64,000 bases of DNA from Rhizobium sp. AC27/96 (lineage in GTDB: Bacteria; Pseudomonadota; Alphaproteobacteria; Rhizobiales; Rhizobiaceae): NCBI RefSeq assembly GCF_001692325.1, contig NZ_LXKN01000010.1, positions 62,001 to 126,000 on the forward strand, given 5' to 3'. This document shows, in pieces, positions 21,329-30,580 of this stretch. Each line of letters starts with the position of its first letter. Within the stretch, counting starts at the first letter, position 1. The notes under the pieces are model-generated. The model ran no database searches. It worked only from the letters and a program-made list of their open reading frames with translations, and was not told the origin of the DNA. A program made the position numbers and the translations under genes.

Positions 21329-21472
21329 AAATTGATCCGCTTCCGAATCGATCGCCAATTGCGCGGGGAGCCTTCGTACTCCCCAAATGAAAATCGGGCC
21401 GCACAGGGCGACCCGATCGTACCATATCGCGAACCGTCATCGAAATGACAGCCGGCGAATTCAGCCCATGAA

Positions 21473-22738
21473 TTAGGTATTCATCGACTCGAAGAAATCC
21501 GGGTTGGTCTTCGTCTGCTTCAGCTTGTCGATCAGGAATTCGATCGCGTCGGTCGTGCCCATCGGCGCAAGGATGCGGCGCAGAACGAAGATCTTCTGCA
21601 GATCCTGACGCGGAACCAGCAGGTCTTCCTTACGCGTACCGGACTTGAGGATATCCATGGCCGGGAAGATGCGCTTGTCGGCGACCTTGCGGTCGAGCAC
21701 GATTTCCGAGTTACCGGTGCCCTTGAATTCTTCGAAGATCACTTCGTCCATGCGGCTGCCGGTATCGATCAACGCAGTCGCAATGATCGTCAGCGAGCCA
21801 CCCTCTTCGATGTTACGGGCGGCACCGAAGAAGCGCTTCGGGCGCTGCAGGGCGTTGGCGTCGACACCGCCTGTGAGAACCTTACCGGAGGAGGGAACAA
21901 CGGTGTTGTAGGCGCGGCCGAGGCGAGTGATCGAATCGAGCAGGATGACAACGTCGCGGCCATGTTCGACCAGACGCTTGGCCTTCTCGATAACCATTTC
22001 GGCAACCTGAACGTGGCGCACGGCCGGTTCGTCGAAGGTCGAAGAGATGACTTCGCCGCGCACGGAGCGCTGCATGTCGGTCACTTCTTCCGGGCGTTCG
22101 TCGATCAGGAGAACGATCAGGTAGCAATCGGGATGATTGGCGGTGATCGAATGCGCGATGTTCTGCAAGAGAACGGTCTTGCCGGTACGCGGCGGCGCAA
22201 CGATCAGGCCGCGCTGGCCCTTGCCGAGCGGCGCGACCAGATCGATGACGCGCGGCGAAAGATCCTTCGACGTCGGGACGTCGAGCTCCATTCGGAAACG
22301 CTCATTCGGATAGAGTGGCGTCAGATTGTCGAAGTGAACCTTGTGACGGATCTTTTCCGGATCGTCGAAATTGATGGTGTTGACTTTCAGCAGCGCGAAA
22401 TAACGCTCGCCTTCCTTCGGACCACGGATCGGTCCCTCGACCGTGTCGCCCGTCTTCAGGGAGAAGCGGCGGATCTGGGAGGGAGAAATGTAGATGTCGT
22501 CCGGGCCGGGAAGGTAGTTGGCATTGGCGGAGCGAAGGAAACCGAAGCCGTCCTGCAGAACTTCGACGACGCCCTCGCCGATGATTTCTACGTCCTGGCT
22601 TGCGAGCACCTTCAAGATCGCAAACATCAATTCCTGTTTGCGCATCGTGCTGGCGTTTTCGACCTCGAGCGACTCGGCAAAGGCCAGGAGGTCGGTCGGG
22701 GATTTGTTTTTCAGTTCTTGAAGCTTCATTTCAGCCAT
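21473..22738 (-). CDS. rho: Transcription termination factor Rho
   Basis: 421 residues, normal length. N-terminal Rho helical domain ([27 protein letters not shown]), the RNA-binding cold-shock-like domain ([37 protein letters not shown]), Walker [13 protein letters not shown], Walker [17 protein letters not shown] and the R-loop [23 protein letters not shown]-dependent hexameric helicase for factor-dependent termination. Located between mnmE and hemJ, reading away from oriC. Confidence 0.98.
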   Translation of the reverse strand: MAEMKLQELKNKSPTDLLAFAESLEVENASTMRKQELMFAILKVLASQDVEIIGEGVVEVLQDGFGFLRSANANYLPGPDDIYISPSQIRRFSLKTGDTVEGPIRGPKEGERYFALLKVNTINFDDPEKIRHKVHFDNLTPLYPNERFRMELDVPTSKDLSPRVIDLVAPLGKGQRGLIVAPPRTGKTVLLQNIAHSITANHPDCYLIVLLIDERPEEVTDMQRSVRGEVISSTFDEPAVRHVQVAEMVIEKAKRLVEHGRDVVILLDSITRLGRAYNTVVPSSGKVLTGGVDANALQRPKRFFGAARNIEEGGSLTIIATALIDTGSRMDEVIFEEFKGTGNSEIVLDRKVADKRIFPAMDILKSGTRKEDLLVPRQDLQKIFVLRRILAPMGTTDAIEFLIDKLKQTKTNPDFFESMNT

Positions 22739-22774
22739 GAAGGGAGTTACTCATTTTTTAGGAGGGGAAAGGCA

Positions 22775-22861
22775 ATGTTGCTCGTATTCAGAACCGCGAT
22801 AGGGGCGTTCGCGGGAGACAGAATGGATACATGCCACGAAGAAGAGATGGCGGGAAAATAG
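22775..22861 (+). CDS. Possible 28-residue small ORF with a strong ribosome-binding site
   Basis: ATG at 22775 is preceded at 22760-22767 by AGGAGGGG at good spacing and gives a 28-residue peptide beginning MLLVFRTAIGAF, hydrophobic at its N-terminus and acidic at the end. It is antisense to the rho leader and convergent with hemJ. No family is recognised. The strong Shine-Dalgarno match may be chance. Confidence 0.2.
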   Translation: MLLVFRTAIGAFAGDRMDTCHEEEMAGK

Positions 22862-22936
22862 CGATTCAGTCTATGGCCCGCAAGGGGGGCAGGCAAAATG
22901 AAGGAAATTTAACGTCACCGCTAAAAAAGCCTCGTC

Positions 22937-23482
22937 TCACGCAAACGGTTTCACGACAACGAGTATGACAATCACGATCATCAACAGCGTCGGCACCTCG
23001 TTCATCATGCGCCAATAGCGCGCCGAACGCTTGTTTTCATCGCGGGCAAAAGCGCGCGCCGCACTGCTGAAATGGCCATGAACAGCCGACATCAGGACAA
23101 CGAGCCCGATCTTCGCATGCAGCCAGCCGCCGTGGAAATCATAGACCGACCAGGCGAGATAAAGCCCGAATATCCAGGTTAAAATCATCGCCGGCGTTAT
23201 GATGTACCGCAGCAGGCGCCGTTCCATCACCTTGAAGGTTTCGGATTGCTGCGACCCCGGCTCGGCATCGGTGTGATAGACGAAAAGCCGCGGCAGATAG
23301 AGCATGCCGGCCATCCAGGAAATCACCGCGATGATGTGGAGCGCCTTGATCCAGAGATAGAGATCGGCCGGATGCCAGGCAAACAGGCCTATGGCCAGCG
23401 CGGCGAATATCAGGATCATGAAATAGGCGCGCATTCCCGCCTTTTTGCCGGGTGCGGCATCCGTCTGTTTCTCGATCGTCAT
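22937..23482 (-). CDS. hemJ: Protoporphyrinogen IX oxidase HemJ
   Basis: 181 residues. Polytopic membrane protein with about four helices ([75 protein letters not shown]). The [17 protein letters not shown] segment with its conserved histidine is characteristic of HemJ. Converts protoporphyrinogen IX to protoporphyrin IX. The ATG at 23482 has a GGAGAGG ribosome-binding site and overlaps the hemE stop by 4 nt (ATGA), so the two haem genes are coupled. Confidence 0.93.
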   Translation of the reverse strand: MTIEKQTDAAPGKKAGMRAYFMILIFAALAIGLFAWHPADLYLWIKALHIIAVISWMAGMLYLPRLFVYHTDAEPGSQQSETFKVMERRLLRYIITPAMILTWIFGLYLAWSVYDFHGGWLHAKIGLVVLMSAVHGHFSSAARAFARDENKRSARYWRMMNEVPTLLMIVIVILVVVKPFA

Positions 23483-24516
23483 CTGCCTCTCCATCCCCGA
23501 ACGCGCTCGACGAGCGCTGCGACATTGGCCGGGTCTGCTTGCGGCGTGATCCCGTGTCCAAGATTGAAAATCAGCGGACCATTGCCGAGATGCTGCAGGA
23601 TATCGTCGATCCCGTCCTCCAGTGATTTTCCGCCGGCAACGACCCGCATCGGATCGAGGTTGCCCTGCACAGGGCCCTCCTGCTGCAGTTCCCGCGCGAA
23701 AGCCAGCGGCACCGACCAATCCAAGCCGATCGCATCGGCACCGGTCTTCTGGCGGTAGGTCTTCAGCTGATAGCCCGCACCCTTGGCGAAGGCGATGATC
23801 CGCGCATTCGACCGTTGCGCCTTCACGGAGGCGATCATTCTGGCGACGGGTTTGACGGCAAATGCCTCGAATTCCCTCTCGCCGAGCACGCCGGCCCAGG
23901 AATCGAAAATCTGCACCGCGTCGGCGCCCGCATCGATCTGCGCTACCAGGTAAGCGGCGGAGATATCGGCGAGCAACATCAGCAGATGTTCGAATGCCTT
24001 CGGATAACGATAGGCGAACAAGCGGGCAGGGGCCTGGTCGGGAGTGCCGTGACCGGCAATCATATAGGTCGCAACGGTCCAGGGCGCGCCACAGAAGCCG
24101 AGAAGGGTCGTTTCGGCGGGCAGCTCCCGCCGCAACCTCCGGACCGTCTCCATGACAGGCGCAAGGTATTCAATCACGCCCTCAGGCTTCAAAGCCAGGA
24201 TGCCCGCCTCATCGATCGGATCCATCTCGGGACCATGTCCCTCGGTGAAGCGAACATTCCGCTTCAATGCGTCGGGGATGACGAGGATGTCGGAAAAGAG
24301 AATGGCCGCATCGAAGCCATAACGACGGATCGGCTGCAGCGTCACTTCCACCGCATGATCAGGTGAATAACAGAGATCGAGAAAGCTTCCTGCCTTGGCT
24401 CGTGTCTCCCGATATTCGGGCAGATAGCGCCCAGCCTGACGCATCAGCCAGAGGGGGGGTGGGCTTAGCGCTTCTCCGCTTAGCACCCGTAAGATCTTCC
24501 GGCGTTCATCGGTCAA
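23479..24516 (-). CDS. hemE: Uroporphyrinogen decarboxylase
   Basis: 345 residues from TTG at 24516 ([14 protein letters not shown]), chosen because AGGA lies 8 nt upstream and it matches the family N-terminus; a TTG at 24540 is the alternative. Signatures: [42 protein letters not shown] and [13 protein letters not shown]. Converts uroporphyrinogen III to coproporphyrinogen III. In Caulobacter and Sinorhizobium the chromosomal origin adjoins hemE, and the same arrangement is seen here. Confidence 0.97.
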   Translation of the reverse strand: MTDERRKILRVLSGEALSPPPLWLMRQAGRYLPEYRETRAKAGSFLDLCYSPDHAVEVTLQPIRRYGFDAAILFSDILVIPDALKRNVRFTEGHGPEMDPIDEAGILALKPEGVIEYLAPVMETVRRLRRELPAETTLLGFCGAPWTVATYMIAGHGTPDQAPARLFAYRYPKAFEHLLMLLADISAAYLVAQIDAGADAVQIFDSWAGVLGEREFEAFAVKPVARMIASVKAQRSNARIIAFAKGAGYQLKTYRQKTGADAIGLDWSVPLAFARELQQEGPVQGNLDPMRVVAGGKSLEDGIDDILQHLGNGPLIFNLGHGITPQADPANVAALVERVRGWRGR

Positions 24517-24907
24517 TGACGTCGTCCTATATAAAAACAAACATATATCTAAAGGTTTCTATTTCTTAGAGTCGGTGACTATCAAGGATTAAAACTCATC
24601 CAGAGCCTGTCCAATTTGTCGCGCCTCTATCGCCAATCGTGCAATCATATCGATGCTGCTTCGAGGATATGTGGAAAACAGAATTGATTATTCAATCTTT
24701 TGAGAGGCTTGCCGGGAATCTTCTGCCAGCGGTATCTGGGGATAAGATGGGGACCTGTCCGGCCTACTTCATGTTGTCCACATTGCCCACAGGCCTCGCT
24801 GAAGGCTCCCCACGAAAACCCCAAATGTGGAAAACTCGGCAGTTTTCCACTTGCCCAGGAGAGGCCGGTTCTCGTACCTCTGTTTTGTCCCGGGATATCA
24901 ACAGGTG
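24517..24907. other. oriC: Putative chromosomal replication origin (oriC)
   Basis: Gene-free interval between divergent hemE and ppsR, the known oriC position in alphaproteobacteria. DnaA-box-like 9-mers (consensus TTATCCACA) on either strand: TGTGGAAAA 24670-24678, TGGGGATAA 24737-24745, TTGTCCACA 24774-24782, TTGCCCACA 24783-24791, TGTGGAAAA 24826-24834 and TTTTCCACT 24843-24851. An AT-rich segment at the hemE end (about 24526-24570) is a candidate unwinding element. Two GANTC sites (24569, 24716) could be CcrM targets. No gene is visible inside. Genes point outward on both sides. Confidence 0.88.
24826..24851. repeat. Inverted DnaA-box pair within oriC
   Basis: Perfect 10-bp inverted repeat GTGGAAAACT/AGTTTTCCAC (24827-24836 and 24841-24850) around the 4-bp spacer CGGC. 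Each arm contains a DnaA-box-like TTTTCCAC, so the element presents two head-to-head sites. Confidence 0.75.
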
Positions 24908-24919
24908 ATGGAAAGTAGC

Positions 24920-25741
24920 GTGGAAAACCGAACAAGCTTCTTTCATCTGCACCTGATTTCTGACTCAACGGGAGAGACTCTGATCTCTGCCGGGCGCGCT
25001 GCTTCCGTTCAATTCCATGCCACACAGCCGATCGAGCACGTCTATCCGCTGATTCGGAATCGCAAGCAGCTCCTGCCGGTTTTGGAAGCGATCGATCATA
25101 GCCCGGGCATTGTCCTCTATACGATCGTCGATCGCGAGCTCGCGGATTTCATCGATGAACGTTGCCGGGAGATGGGTGTGCCCTGTGTCAACGTTCTTGA
25201 GCCGGTCATGAATGTCTTTCAGACCTATCTCGGCACGGCGTCGCGCCGGCGGGTCGGGGCGCAGCATGTGATGAATGCTGACTACTTTGCCCGCATCGAA
25301 GCCCTGAACTTCACCATGGATCATGATGATGGGCAGATGCCGGATGACTACGACGATGCCGATGTCGTCATCATCGGCATCAGCCGAACCTCGAAAACGC
25401 CGACCAGCATCTATCTGGCAAATCGTGGCATCAAGACCGCCAACATTCCGATCGTGTCAGGCGTGCCCCTGCCGGAAAGCCTGGCCAGGGCGACGAAGCC
25501 ATTGATCGTAGGTCTGGTGGCAACGACGGATCGCATATCGCAAGTGCGCGAAAACCGCATTCTCGGCACGACCCCTGGCTTCGATCGCGGTGATTACACC
25601 GATCGCGCCGCCATCTCGGAAGAGCTGAAATATGCCCGCTCACTCTGTGCGCGGCATAATTGGCCGATCATCGATGTCACGCGCCGCTCGATCGAAGAGA
25701 CTGCCGCCGCCATTGTTGCCCTGCGCCCCAAGCTGCGCTAA
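24920..25741 (+). CDS. ppsR: Pyruvate, phosphate dikinase regulatory protein (DUF299 kinase/pyrophosphorylase)
   Basis: 273 residues from GTG at 24920 ([20 protein letters not shown]), preceded by GGAAAG; an ATG at 24908 would add four residues and is possible. DUF299 signatures: [33 protein letters not shown] (P-loop) and [10 protein letters not shown]. The family reversibly phosphorylates PPDK using ADP, and dephosphorylates it with phosphate, to control gluconeogenic flux. It is the first gene right of oriC, equivalent to RP001 in the classic hemE-oriC-RP001 arrangement. Confidence 0.93.
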   Translation: MENRTSFFHLHLISDSTGETLISAGRAASVQFHATQPIEHVYPLIRNRKQLLPVLEAIDHSPGIVLYTIVDRELADFIDERCREMGVPCVNVLEPVMNVFQTYLGTASRRRVGAQHVMNADYFARIEALNFTMDHDDGQMPDDYDDADVVIIGISRTSKTPTSIYLANRGIKTANIPIVSGVPLPESLARATKPLIVGLVATTDRISQVRENRILGTTPGFDRGDYTDRAAISEELKYARSLCARHNWPIIDVTRRSIEETAAAIVALRPKLR

Positions 25742-25774
25742 GCGCTGCACACCATTATTTCGGAGGCAGCCGTC

Positions 25775-26374
25775 ATGACCGTGCCCCTTATCCTTGCATC
25801 GTCCAGCCCGTTTCGGCGGATGCTGATGGAGAATGCAGGGCTGCATTTTCAAGCGATTCCAGCCAATGTCGATGAGCGCGCGATCGAGGCGCCATTGGAG
25901 CGCAATGGTGCCAGCCCCGATGCTGTGGCGCTGGTGCTGGCCAAGGCCAAGGCCAAAGAAGTGAGCGACCGTTTTCCCGGCTCGCTCGTCATCGGCTCGG
26001 ATCAGACTATGTCGCTTGGTGCCCAGGTCTTCCACAAGCCGACGTCCATGGCCGATGCCGAAAATCACTTGGGGACGTTGTCGGGTAAAACCCATCGCCT
26101 GAACAGCGCCATCGCGCTTGCGCGGAACGGCGATATCATCTGGGAGCACGTGTCACACGCCGAGCTGACGGTGCGGGAACTCTCGCCCGATTTCATTCAT
26201 CGGCATTTGAGCCGGGTCGGCGAGAAGGTGTTGTCGAGCGTTGGCGCCTATCAGTTGGAGGGGGAGGGTATCCAACTCTTCTCCAAAATCGAGGGCGATT
26301 ACTTTACTATTGTGGGGCTGCCGATGCTGCCGCTCCTTCAGCAGCTGCGGGAATTGGGGGCGATCGATGGATGA
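25775..26374 (+). CDS. maf: Maf family nucleoside triphosphate pyrophosphatase
   Basis: 199 residues. N-terminal [18 protein letters not shown], catalytic region VIGSDQTM (GSDQ as in the YceF-like subgroup), [54 protein letters not shown]. Hydrolyses non-canonical or modified nucleotides to monophosphates; the exact substrate is not set by sequence alone, though GSDQ suggests a 7-methyl-GTP-type activity. The 3' end overlaps the aroE start by 8 nt. Confidence 0.9.
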   Translation: MTVPLILASSSPFRRMLMENAGLHFQAIPANVDERAIEAPLERNGASPDAVALVLAKAKAKEVSDRFPGSLVIGSDQTMSLGAQVFHKPTSMADAENHLGTLSGKTHRLNSAIALARNGDIIWEHVSHAELTVRELSPDFIHRHLSRVGEKVLSSVGAYQLEGEGIQLFSKIEGDYFTIVGLPMLPLLQQLRELGAIDG

Positions 26375-27227
26375 TTCACGTGAAACATTGGCTCCGAAAG
26401 CCTTCGTCACGGGCTATCCGGTCAAGCACTCCCGCTCGCCGCTGATCCATGGTCATTGGCTCCATCAGCTCGGCCTTGCCGGCAGCTACCGCGCGCATGA
26501 AGTTTCCGTGGAGGATTTTCCGGCCTTCATCACCTCGCTCAAGGATGGCACCAACGGCTTTGTCGGCGGCAACGTGACCATCCCGCACAAGGAACTGGCG
26601 TTCAAATCGGCGGATCGGCCGGATGAACTGTCGAAAGAGCTCGGCGCATCCAACACCCTGTGGCTTGAGGATGGGCTACTTCACGCGACCAATACCGATG
26701 GCCGGGGTTTCACGGCCAATCTCGATGAGCGTCATCCCGGTTGGGATCGCAGTGGCCGGGCGGTGATCCTCGGGGCGGGCGGCGCCAGCCGCGCCATCAT
26801 CCAGGCCGTCCGCGATCGTGGTTTCAAGGAAATCCATGTCGTCAACCGCACCGTCGCCCGCGCACAGGAACTTGCCGATCGCTTCGGTGAGCGGGTTCAC
26901 GCGCATCCGATGGCTGCACTTGGCGAAGTCATGCAGGGCGCCGGCCTCTTCATCAACACCACTTCGCTCGGCATGGATGGCGAAGCGGCCCCGCACATCG
27001 ATTTTTCGCCTCTTGTGAAAGGGGCTGTCGTTACCGACATTGTCTATGTGCCGCTGAAGACGCCGCTTCTGGCGCAGGCCGAAGAGCAGGGTTTTGCCAT
27101 CGTCGATGGTCTTGGCATGCTGCTGCATCAGGCCGTGCCGGGTTTCGAAAAGTGGTTCGGGAAACGCCCGGTCGTCGATGAAGCCCTGAGGGCCTTGATC
27201 GTCGCCGACATGGATAAACACAAATGA
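26367..27227 (+). CDS. aroE: Shikimate dehydrogenase (NADP+)
   Basis: 286 residues from the ATG at 26367 with GGGGG upstream. Shikimate-binding motif [25 protein letters not shown] with the catalytic lysine, NTDGRGF, and the nucleotide-binding [13 protein letters not shown] and NRT motif. Reduces 3-dehydroshikimate in aromatic amino-acid synthesis. Codons 2-7 (D-D-S-R-E-T) encode a parS-like palindrome. Part of the overlapping maf-aroE-coaE-dnaQ series. Confidence 0.96.
   Translation: MDDSRETLAPKAFVTGYPVKHSRSPLIHGHWLHQLGLAGSYRAHEVSVEDFPAFITSLKDGTNGFVGGNVTIPHKELAFKSADRPDELSKELGASNTLWLEDGLLHATNTDGRGFTANLDERHPGWDRSGRAVILGAGGASRAIIQAVRDRGFKEIHVVNRTVARAQELADRFGERVHAHPMAALGEVMQGAGLFINTTSLGMDGEAAPHIDFSPLVKGAVVTDIVYVPLKTPLLAQAEEQGFAIVDGLGMLLHQAVPGFEKWFGKRPVVDEALRALIVADMDKHK
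26372..26387. promoter_or_regulatory. parS: parS-like site 4, in the 5' end of aroE
   Basis: TGATTCACGTGAAACA matches 15 of 16 parS positions. It is the only site on the right side of oriC in this window, about 1.5 kb away. Confidence 0.85.
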
Positions 27228-27841
27228 TCAAAATCGGCCTCACCGGATCGATCGGGATGGGAAAATCGACCTCGGCAAAGCTGTTTGCCGAAGCCGGCAT
27301 CCCGGTAAATGATTCCGATGCGGTGGTGCATGATCTCTACAGCGGCGAAGCCGTTGCCCTCGTAGAAGCGGCTTTCCCGGGATCGACCAGGGACGGAGTG
27401 GTCGACCGGCAGGAGCTTGGCCGAAAGCTCGCCACCGATCCCTCCGGCTTCAAGCGGCTGGAAGTCATCGTCCATCCGCTGGTTCGCGAGCGCGAGCGTT
27501 CGTTTCTCGGAACTCAGCGGCAAGCCGGCGCCGATATGGTGGTGCTCGATATTCCGCTGCTGTTCGAGACCGGTGGCGACAAAAGGGTGGACAAGATCGT
27601 CGTCGTCAGCTGCGATCCACAGATTCAGAGGCAGAGGGTGCTTGCCCGGCCGGGCATGACGGAGCAGAAATTCGAGATGATTCTCTCCCGCCAGACGCCG
27701 GATGCGGAAAAGCGGGCACGTGCCGATTACATCATCGATACCGGCGGCAGCATCGATGCGGCCCGCGAACAGGTGAAAGAGATCATAGCGGACCTGCGGC
27801 GCCAGCCGAAAGCCGATGAACCCGAAAGCGGAGAGCCCTGA
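27224..27841 (+). CDS. coaE: Dephospho-CoA kinase
   Basis: 205 residues. P-loop [17 protein letters not shown] at the N-terminus, [10 protein letters not shown] and [10 protein letters not shown] are CoaE signatures. Catalyses the final step of coenzyme A synthesis, phosphorylating the ribose 3'-OH of dephospho-CoA. The ATG overlaps the aroE stop by 4 nt (ATGA) and its stop overlaps dnaQ by 1 nt, so the three are probably translated in series. Confidence 0.96.
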   Translation: MIKIGLTGSIGMGKSTSAKLFAEAGIPVNDSDAVVHDLYSGEAVALVEAAFPGSTRDGVVDRQELGRKLATDPSGFKRLEVIVHPLVRERERSFLGTQRQAGADMVVLDIPLLFETGGDKRVDKIVVVSCDPQIQRQRVLARPGMTEQKFEMILSRQTPDAEKRARADYIIDTGGSIDAAREQVKEIIADLRRQPKADEPESGEP

Positions 27842-28557
27842 TGCGCGAGATCATTTTCGATACGGAAACCACCGGGCTCGACAACAGGGCTGACCGCATC
27901 ATCGAAATCGGCGGCATCGAGCTCATCAACCATTTCCCGACAGGCAACACGCTGCACCTCTACATCAATCCAGGTGACCGCAAGGTTCATCCGGATGCGC
28001 TCGCCGTGCACGGCATTACCGACGAGTCGCTGAAGGACAAGCCGCCCTTTGCCGATGTTGCGGATCAGATCTTGGAATTTTTCACCGGCGCCAAGTGGAT
28101 CGCGCATAACGCCACCTTCGACATGGGCTTCGTCAATGCCGAGTTCGCGCGGCTGGGACGGCCGCCGATCCTGCCCGATATGGTGATCGACACGCTGGCC
28201 ATGGCGCGCCGCAAGCATCCGATGGGGCCGAACTCGCTGGATGCGCTTTGCCGGCGCTACGGCATCGACAACTCCCACCGCACTCGGCACGGCGCGCTGC
28301 TCGACTCCGAACTGCTTGCCGAAGTCTATATCGAGATGATCGGCGGCCGGCAGACTGCGCTCGGTCTCGGCAGCAGCAACGGTTCATCGGCGCGTTCCCG
28401 TCAGAATGACGATTCTGAGGAAGTCGTCGCCGATATCTTCGTGCGGCCCGATCCTCTTCCGGGCAGGGTCAGCGAAGAAGAGGCGGCGGCCCATGCGGCA
28501 CTGGTTGCCAAGCTCGGCGCGAAGGGAATCTGGTCCAAATATCGCATGTCCGAATAG
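27841..28557 (+). CDS. dnaQ: DNA polymerase III epsilon subunit (proofreading exonuclease)
   Basis: 238 residues. DEDDh exonuclease motifs: Exo I FDTETTGLD at the N-terminus, Exo II HNATFDMGFVNAEF, Exo III RTRHGALLDSELLAEVY. The C-terminal region (about 175-238) is a linker plus a polymerase-binding tail containing SEEEAAAHAALVAKLG. Proofreads 3' mismatches within the Pol III core. Last gene of the series and followed by a strong terminator. Confidence 0.96.
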   Translation: MREIIFDTETTGLDNRADRIIEIGGIELINHFPTGNTLHLYINPGDRKVHPDALAVHGITDESLKDKPPFADVADQILEFFTGAKWIAHNATFDMGFVNAEFARLGRPPILPDMVIDTLAMARRKHPMGPNSLDALCRRYGIDNSHRTRHGALLDSELLAEVYIEMIGGRQTALGLGSSNGSSARSRQNDDSEEVVADIFVRPDPLPGRVSEEEAAAHAALVAKLGAKGIWSKYRMSE

Positions 28558-28585
28558 GGATATCTGAAGGCACCCAAAAGAAAAT

Positions 28586-28610
28586 GCCCGGACGTTGATC
28601 CGGGCTTTTT
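28586..28610. terminator. Bidirectional terminator between dnaQ and secB
   Basis: Stem GCCCGGA/TCCGGGC with a 6-base loop followed by TTTTT on the plus strand; an A-rich AAAAGAAAA run on the other side supplies a U-tract for the convergent secB transcript. Confidence 0.88.
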
Positions 28611-28638
28611 CGTTTCCAGGAATGGAAAGAAGCAAAGC

Positions 28639-29121
28639 TTAGTTCGGAACAGCCGAAACCTGGGCGCGGGTCTGTTCTTCAGCCATGCGCTGCGTGAACA
28701 TCTGCGCAAAATCGATCGGGTCGATCATCAGCGGCGGGAAGCCGCCATTGCGGGTGATGTCGGCAATGATCTGACGGGCAAACGGGAAGAGCAGGCGCGG
28801 GCACTCGATGAAGAGCAGCGGCAGCATGTGTTCCTGCGGGAAGCCGGTAACGCGGAAGACGCCGCCATAAACCAGTTCGGTGTGGAAGAGAACGCGATCG
28901 CCATCCTTGGCTTCGGCATTCAGCGTCAGCACGACGTCGAAATCCGAATCCGACAGCGGATTGGCGTTGACGTTGACATTGATATTGATGTCCGGAGCAT
29001 TTTCCCGGGCCTGAAGCGAGCGCGGCGCACCCGGATTTTCGAAGGAAAGATCCTTGGTGTACTGAGCAAGGATGCTGAGGCTCGGGCTGGCAGCGCCGTT
29101 GCCGTTGGTCTCGTTGGCCAT
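28639..29121 (-). CDS. secB: Protein-export chaperone SecB
   Basis: 160 residues. Family features: [50 protein letters not shown] and [41 protein letters not shown]. Cytosolic tetrameric holdase that keeps preproteins unfolded and delivers them to SecA. The ATG at 29121 is the only reasonable start. Upstream on the same strand is fxsA, 92 bp away. Confidence 0.97.
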   Translation of the reverse strand: MANETNGNGAASPSLSILAQYTKDLSFENPGAPRSLQARENAPDININVNVNANPLSDSDFDVVLTLNAEAKDGDRVLFHTELVYGGVFRVTGFPQEHMLPLLFIECPRLLFPFARQIIADITRNGGFPPLMIDPIDFAQMFTQRMAEEQTRAQVSAVPN

Positions 29122-29213
29122 GGGGGTGTCCTCTCACGTCAATGGGTGTCGCCATCTAGCATTTCGAATTAGGGCTTACAACCCTTATGCCCCGGCGCTT
29201 TTTGGCCGCCGCG

Positions 29214-29732
29214 CTAGTCCTCGAGCCGCTTCTGGTCGGACCAGGGTGAGTTGCGCTTGGGTTCGCGATGGAAATCGGTTTCGTCGAGATCGACCACCGT
29301 TCCCTTGTTGCGCGGCTGAGCCTGCGGACCGTTGCCCGGTCCCGGCCCGCGACGAAAAGCGCGGGAATTGCCGACGACGACAATACGGTTGCGAAGGATT
29401 CTCCAGGCAATGTCCCGGACCGCGGGGATGAACAGCAACAGCCCGATAATGTCTGAGATGAAGCCCGGCAGCATCAGGAAGAAGGCTGCAATCACGATCA
29501 TGGCGCCATGCACCATCTCACGGCCCGGATCGCCGCCATTGCGGCTCTCGGTCGAGATGCGCTGCAGAATACCCACGCCCTGAATTCTCAGGAGCGCCGC
29601 ACCGAGGATGGCGCTAAGGATCACCAATCCCAGCGTCGCCCAGACGCCAACCATCTTTCCGACAACGATAAAGCCGGCGATTTCCGCCAGCGGCATCAGA
29701 AAAACGAAGATAGGAAGAAGTGATAGGCGCAT
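29214..29732 (-). CDS. fxsA: FxsA family membrane protein
   Basis: 172 residues. Two to three membrane helices (LLPIFVFLMPLAEIAGFIVVG; ATLGLVILSAILGAALL; GAMIVIAAFFLMLPGFISDIIGLLLFIP) and the FxsA signature RIQGVGILQRI. The C-terminal 60 residues are polar and glycine-rich. The E. coli homologue suppresses F exclusion of phage T7 when overproduced; the physiological role is unknown. Divergent from the TimA-like gene. Confidence 0.9.
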   Translation of the reverse strand: MRLSLLPIFVFLMPLAEIAGFIVVGKMVGVWATLGLVILSAILGAALLRIQGVGILQRISTESRNGGDPGREMVHGAMIVIAAFFLMLPGFISDIIGLLLFIPAVRDIAWRILRNRIVVVGNSRAFRRGPGPGNGPQAQPRNKGTVVDLDETDFHREPKRNSPWSDQKRLED

Positions 29733-29878
29733 GGTACCCTGGTCCTGAATGCGGGTTTCTCGGCATGATCGTTAGTTGATCACGCATAATAAAGAAACTG
29801 GTCCGCTATTTGAATGATAGATCGATGCGGACTATATGGGGATTGAAACTTTAATTTTAACGGTGGTTCCGATACGAG

Positions 29879-30580
29879 ATGGGTGCAAACGACTTTGTGA
29901 CGATCTTTTTCCTGGTGGCAGCGGTGCTGATCTTCTTTCAGTTGCGCAGCGTCCTTGGCCGCCGCACGGGGAATGAGAAGCCGCCGCGCGATCTTTATAG
30001 CCCCACCGATGCGGCAAATGGTCAGACGGCGCCGGATGCCGGCAAGGTGGTGACCCTGCCGCGTCGCGATGCGACTGAAGAGGAAGATCGTTTTGCCGCC
30101 ATCGACGCCTTCACGCCAGCAGGCACGCCACTGAATGATTCGCTGCGCGAAGTGAACAAGGCCGACCCCTCCTTCAATCCGAAGGAATTCGTCAATGGCG
30201 CCCGCATGGCCTACGAAATGATCGTCATGGCTTTTGCCGATGGCGACCGCAAGGCCCTGAAGGGGCTTCTGTCGCGGGAAGTCTATGATGGCTTCGATGC
30301 AGCCATTGCGGACCGCGAGGCCAAGGGCGAGAAAATCAAATCGACCTTCGTCGGCATCGACAAGGCCGACATGCTCAGCGCCGAGATGAAGGGAACGGAA
30401 GTTTTCGTCACCATGCGCCTCGTCAGCCAGATGATTTCGGCAACCTACGACAAGGCCGATACGCTGATCGATGGCGATGCGGAGACCGTTGCGGAGATCA
30501 GCGATCTCTGGACCTTTTCCCGCGATACGCGCTCGCGCGATCCGAACTGGAAACTTGTGGCGACCGAATCCGAACAATGA
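29879..30580 (+). CDS. Tim44/TimA family putative adaptor protein
   Basis: 233 residues. An N-terminal membrane anchor (about 5-22, FVTIFFLVAAVLIFFQL), a variable linker, and a C-terminal Tim44-like domain (about 85-228; FVNGARMAYEMIVMAFADGDRKALKGLLSREVYDGFDAAI, EISDLWTFSRDTRSRDPNWKLVAT). Bacterial TimA homologues are membrane-anchored and related to the mitochondrial import motor adaptor; their function is not established. The stop overlaps the mltA start by 4 nt, linking it to cell-wall and Smr genes. Confidence 0.88.
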   Translation: MGANDFVTIFFLVAAVLIFFQLRSVLGRRTGNEKPPRDLYSPTDAANGQTAPDAGKVVTLPRRDATEEEDRFAAIDAFTPAGTPLNDSLREVNKADPSFNPKEFVNGARMAYEMIVMAFADGDRKALKGLLSREVYDGFDAAIADREAKGEKIKSTFVGIDKADMLSAEMKGTEVFVTMRLVSQMISATYDKADTLIDGDAETVAEISDLWTFSRDTRSRDPNWKLVATESEQ

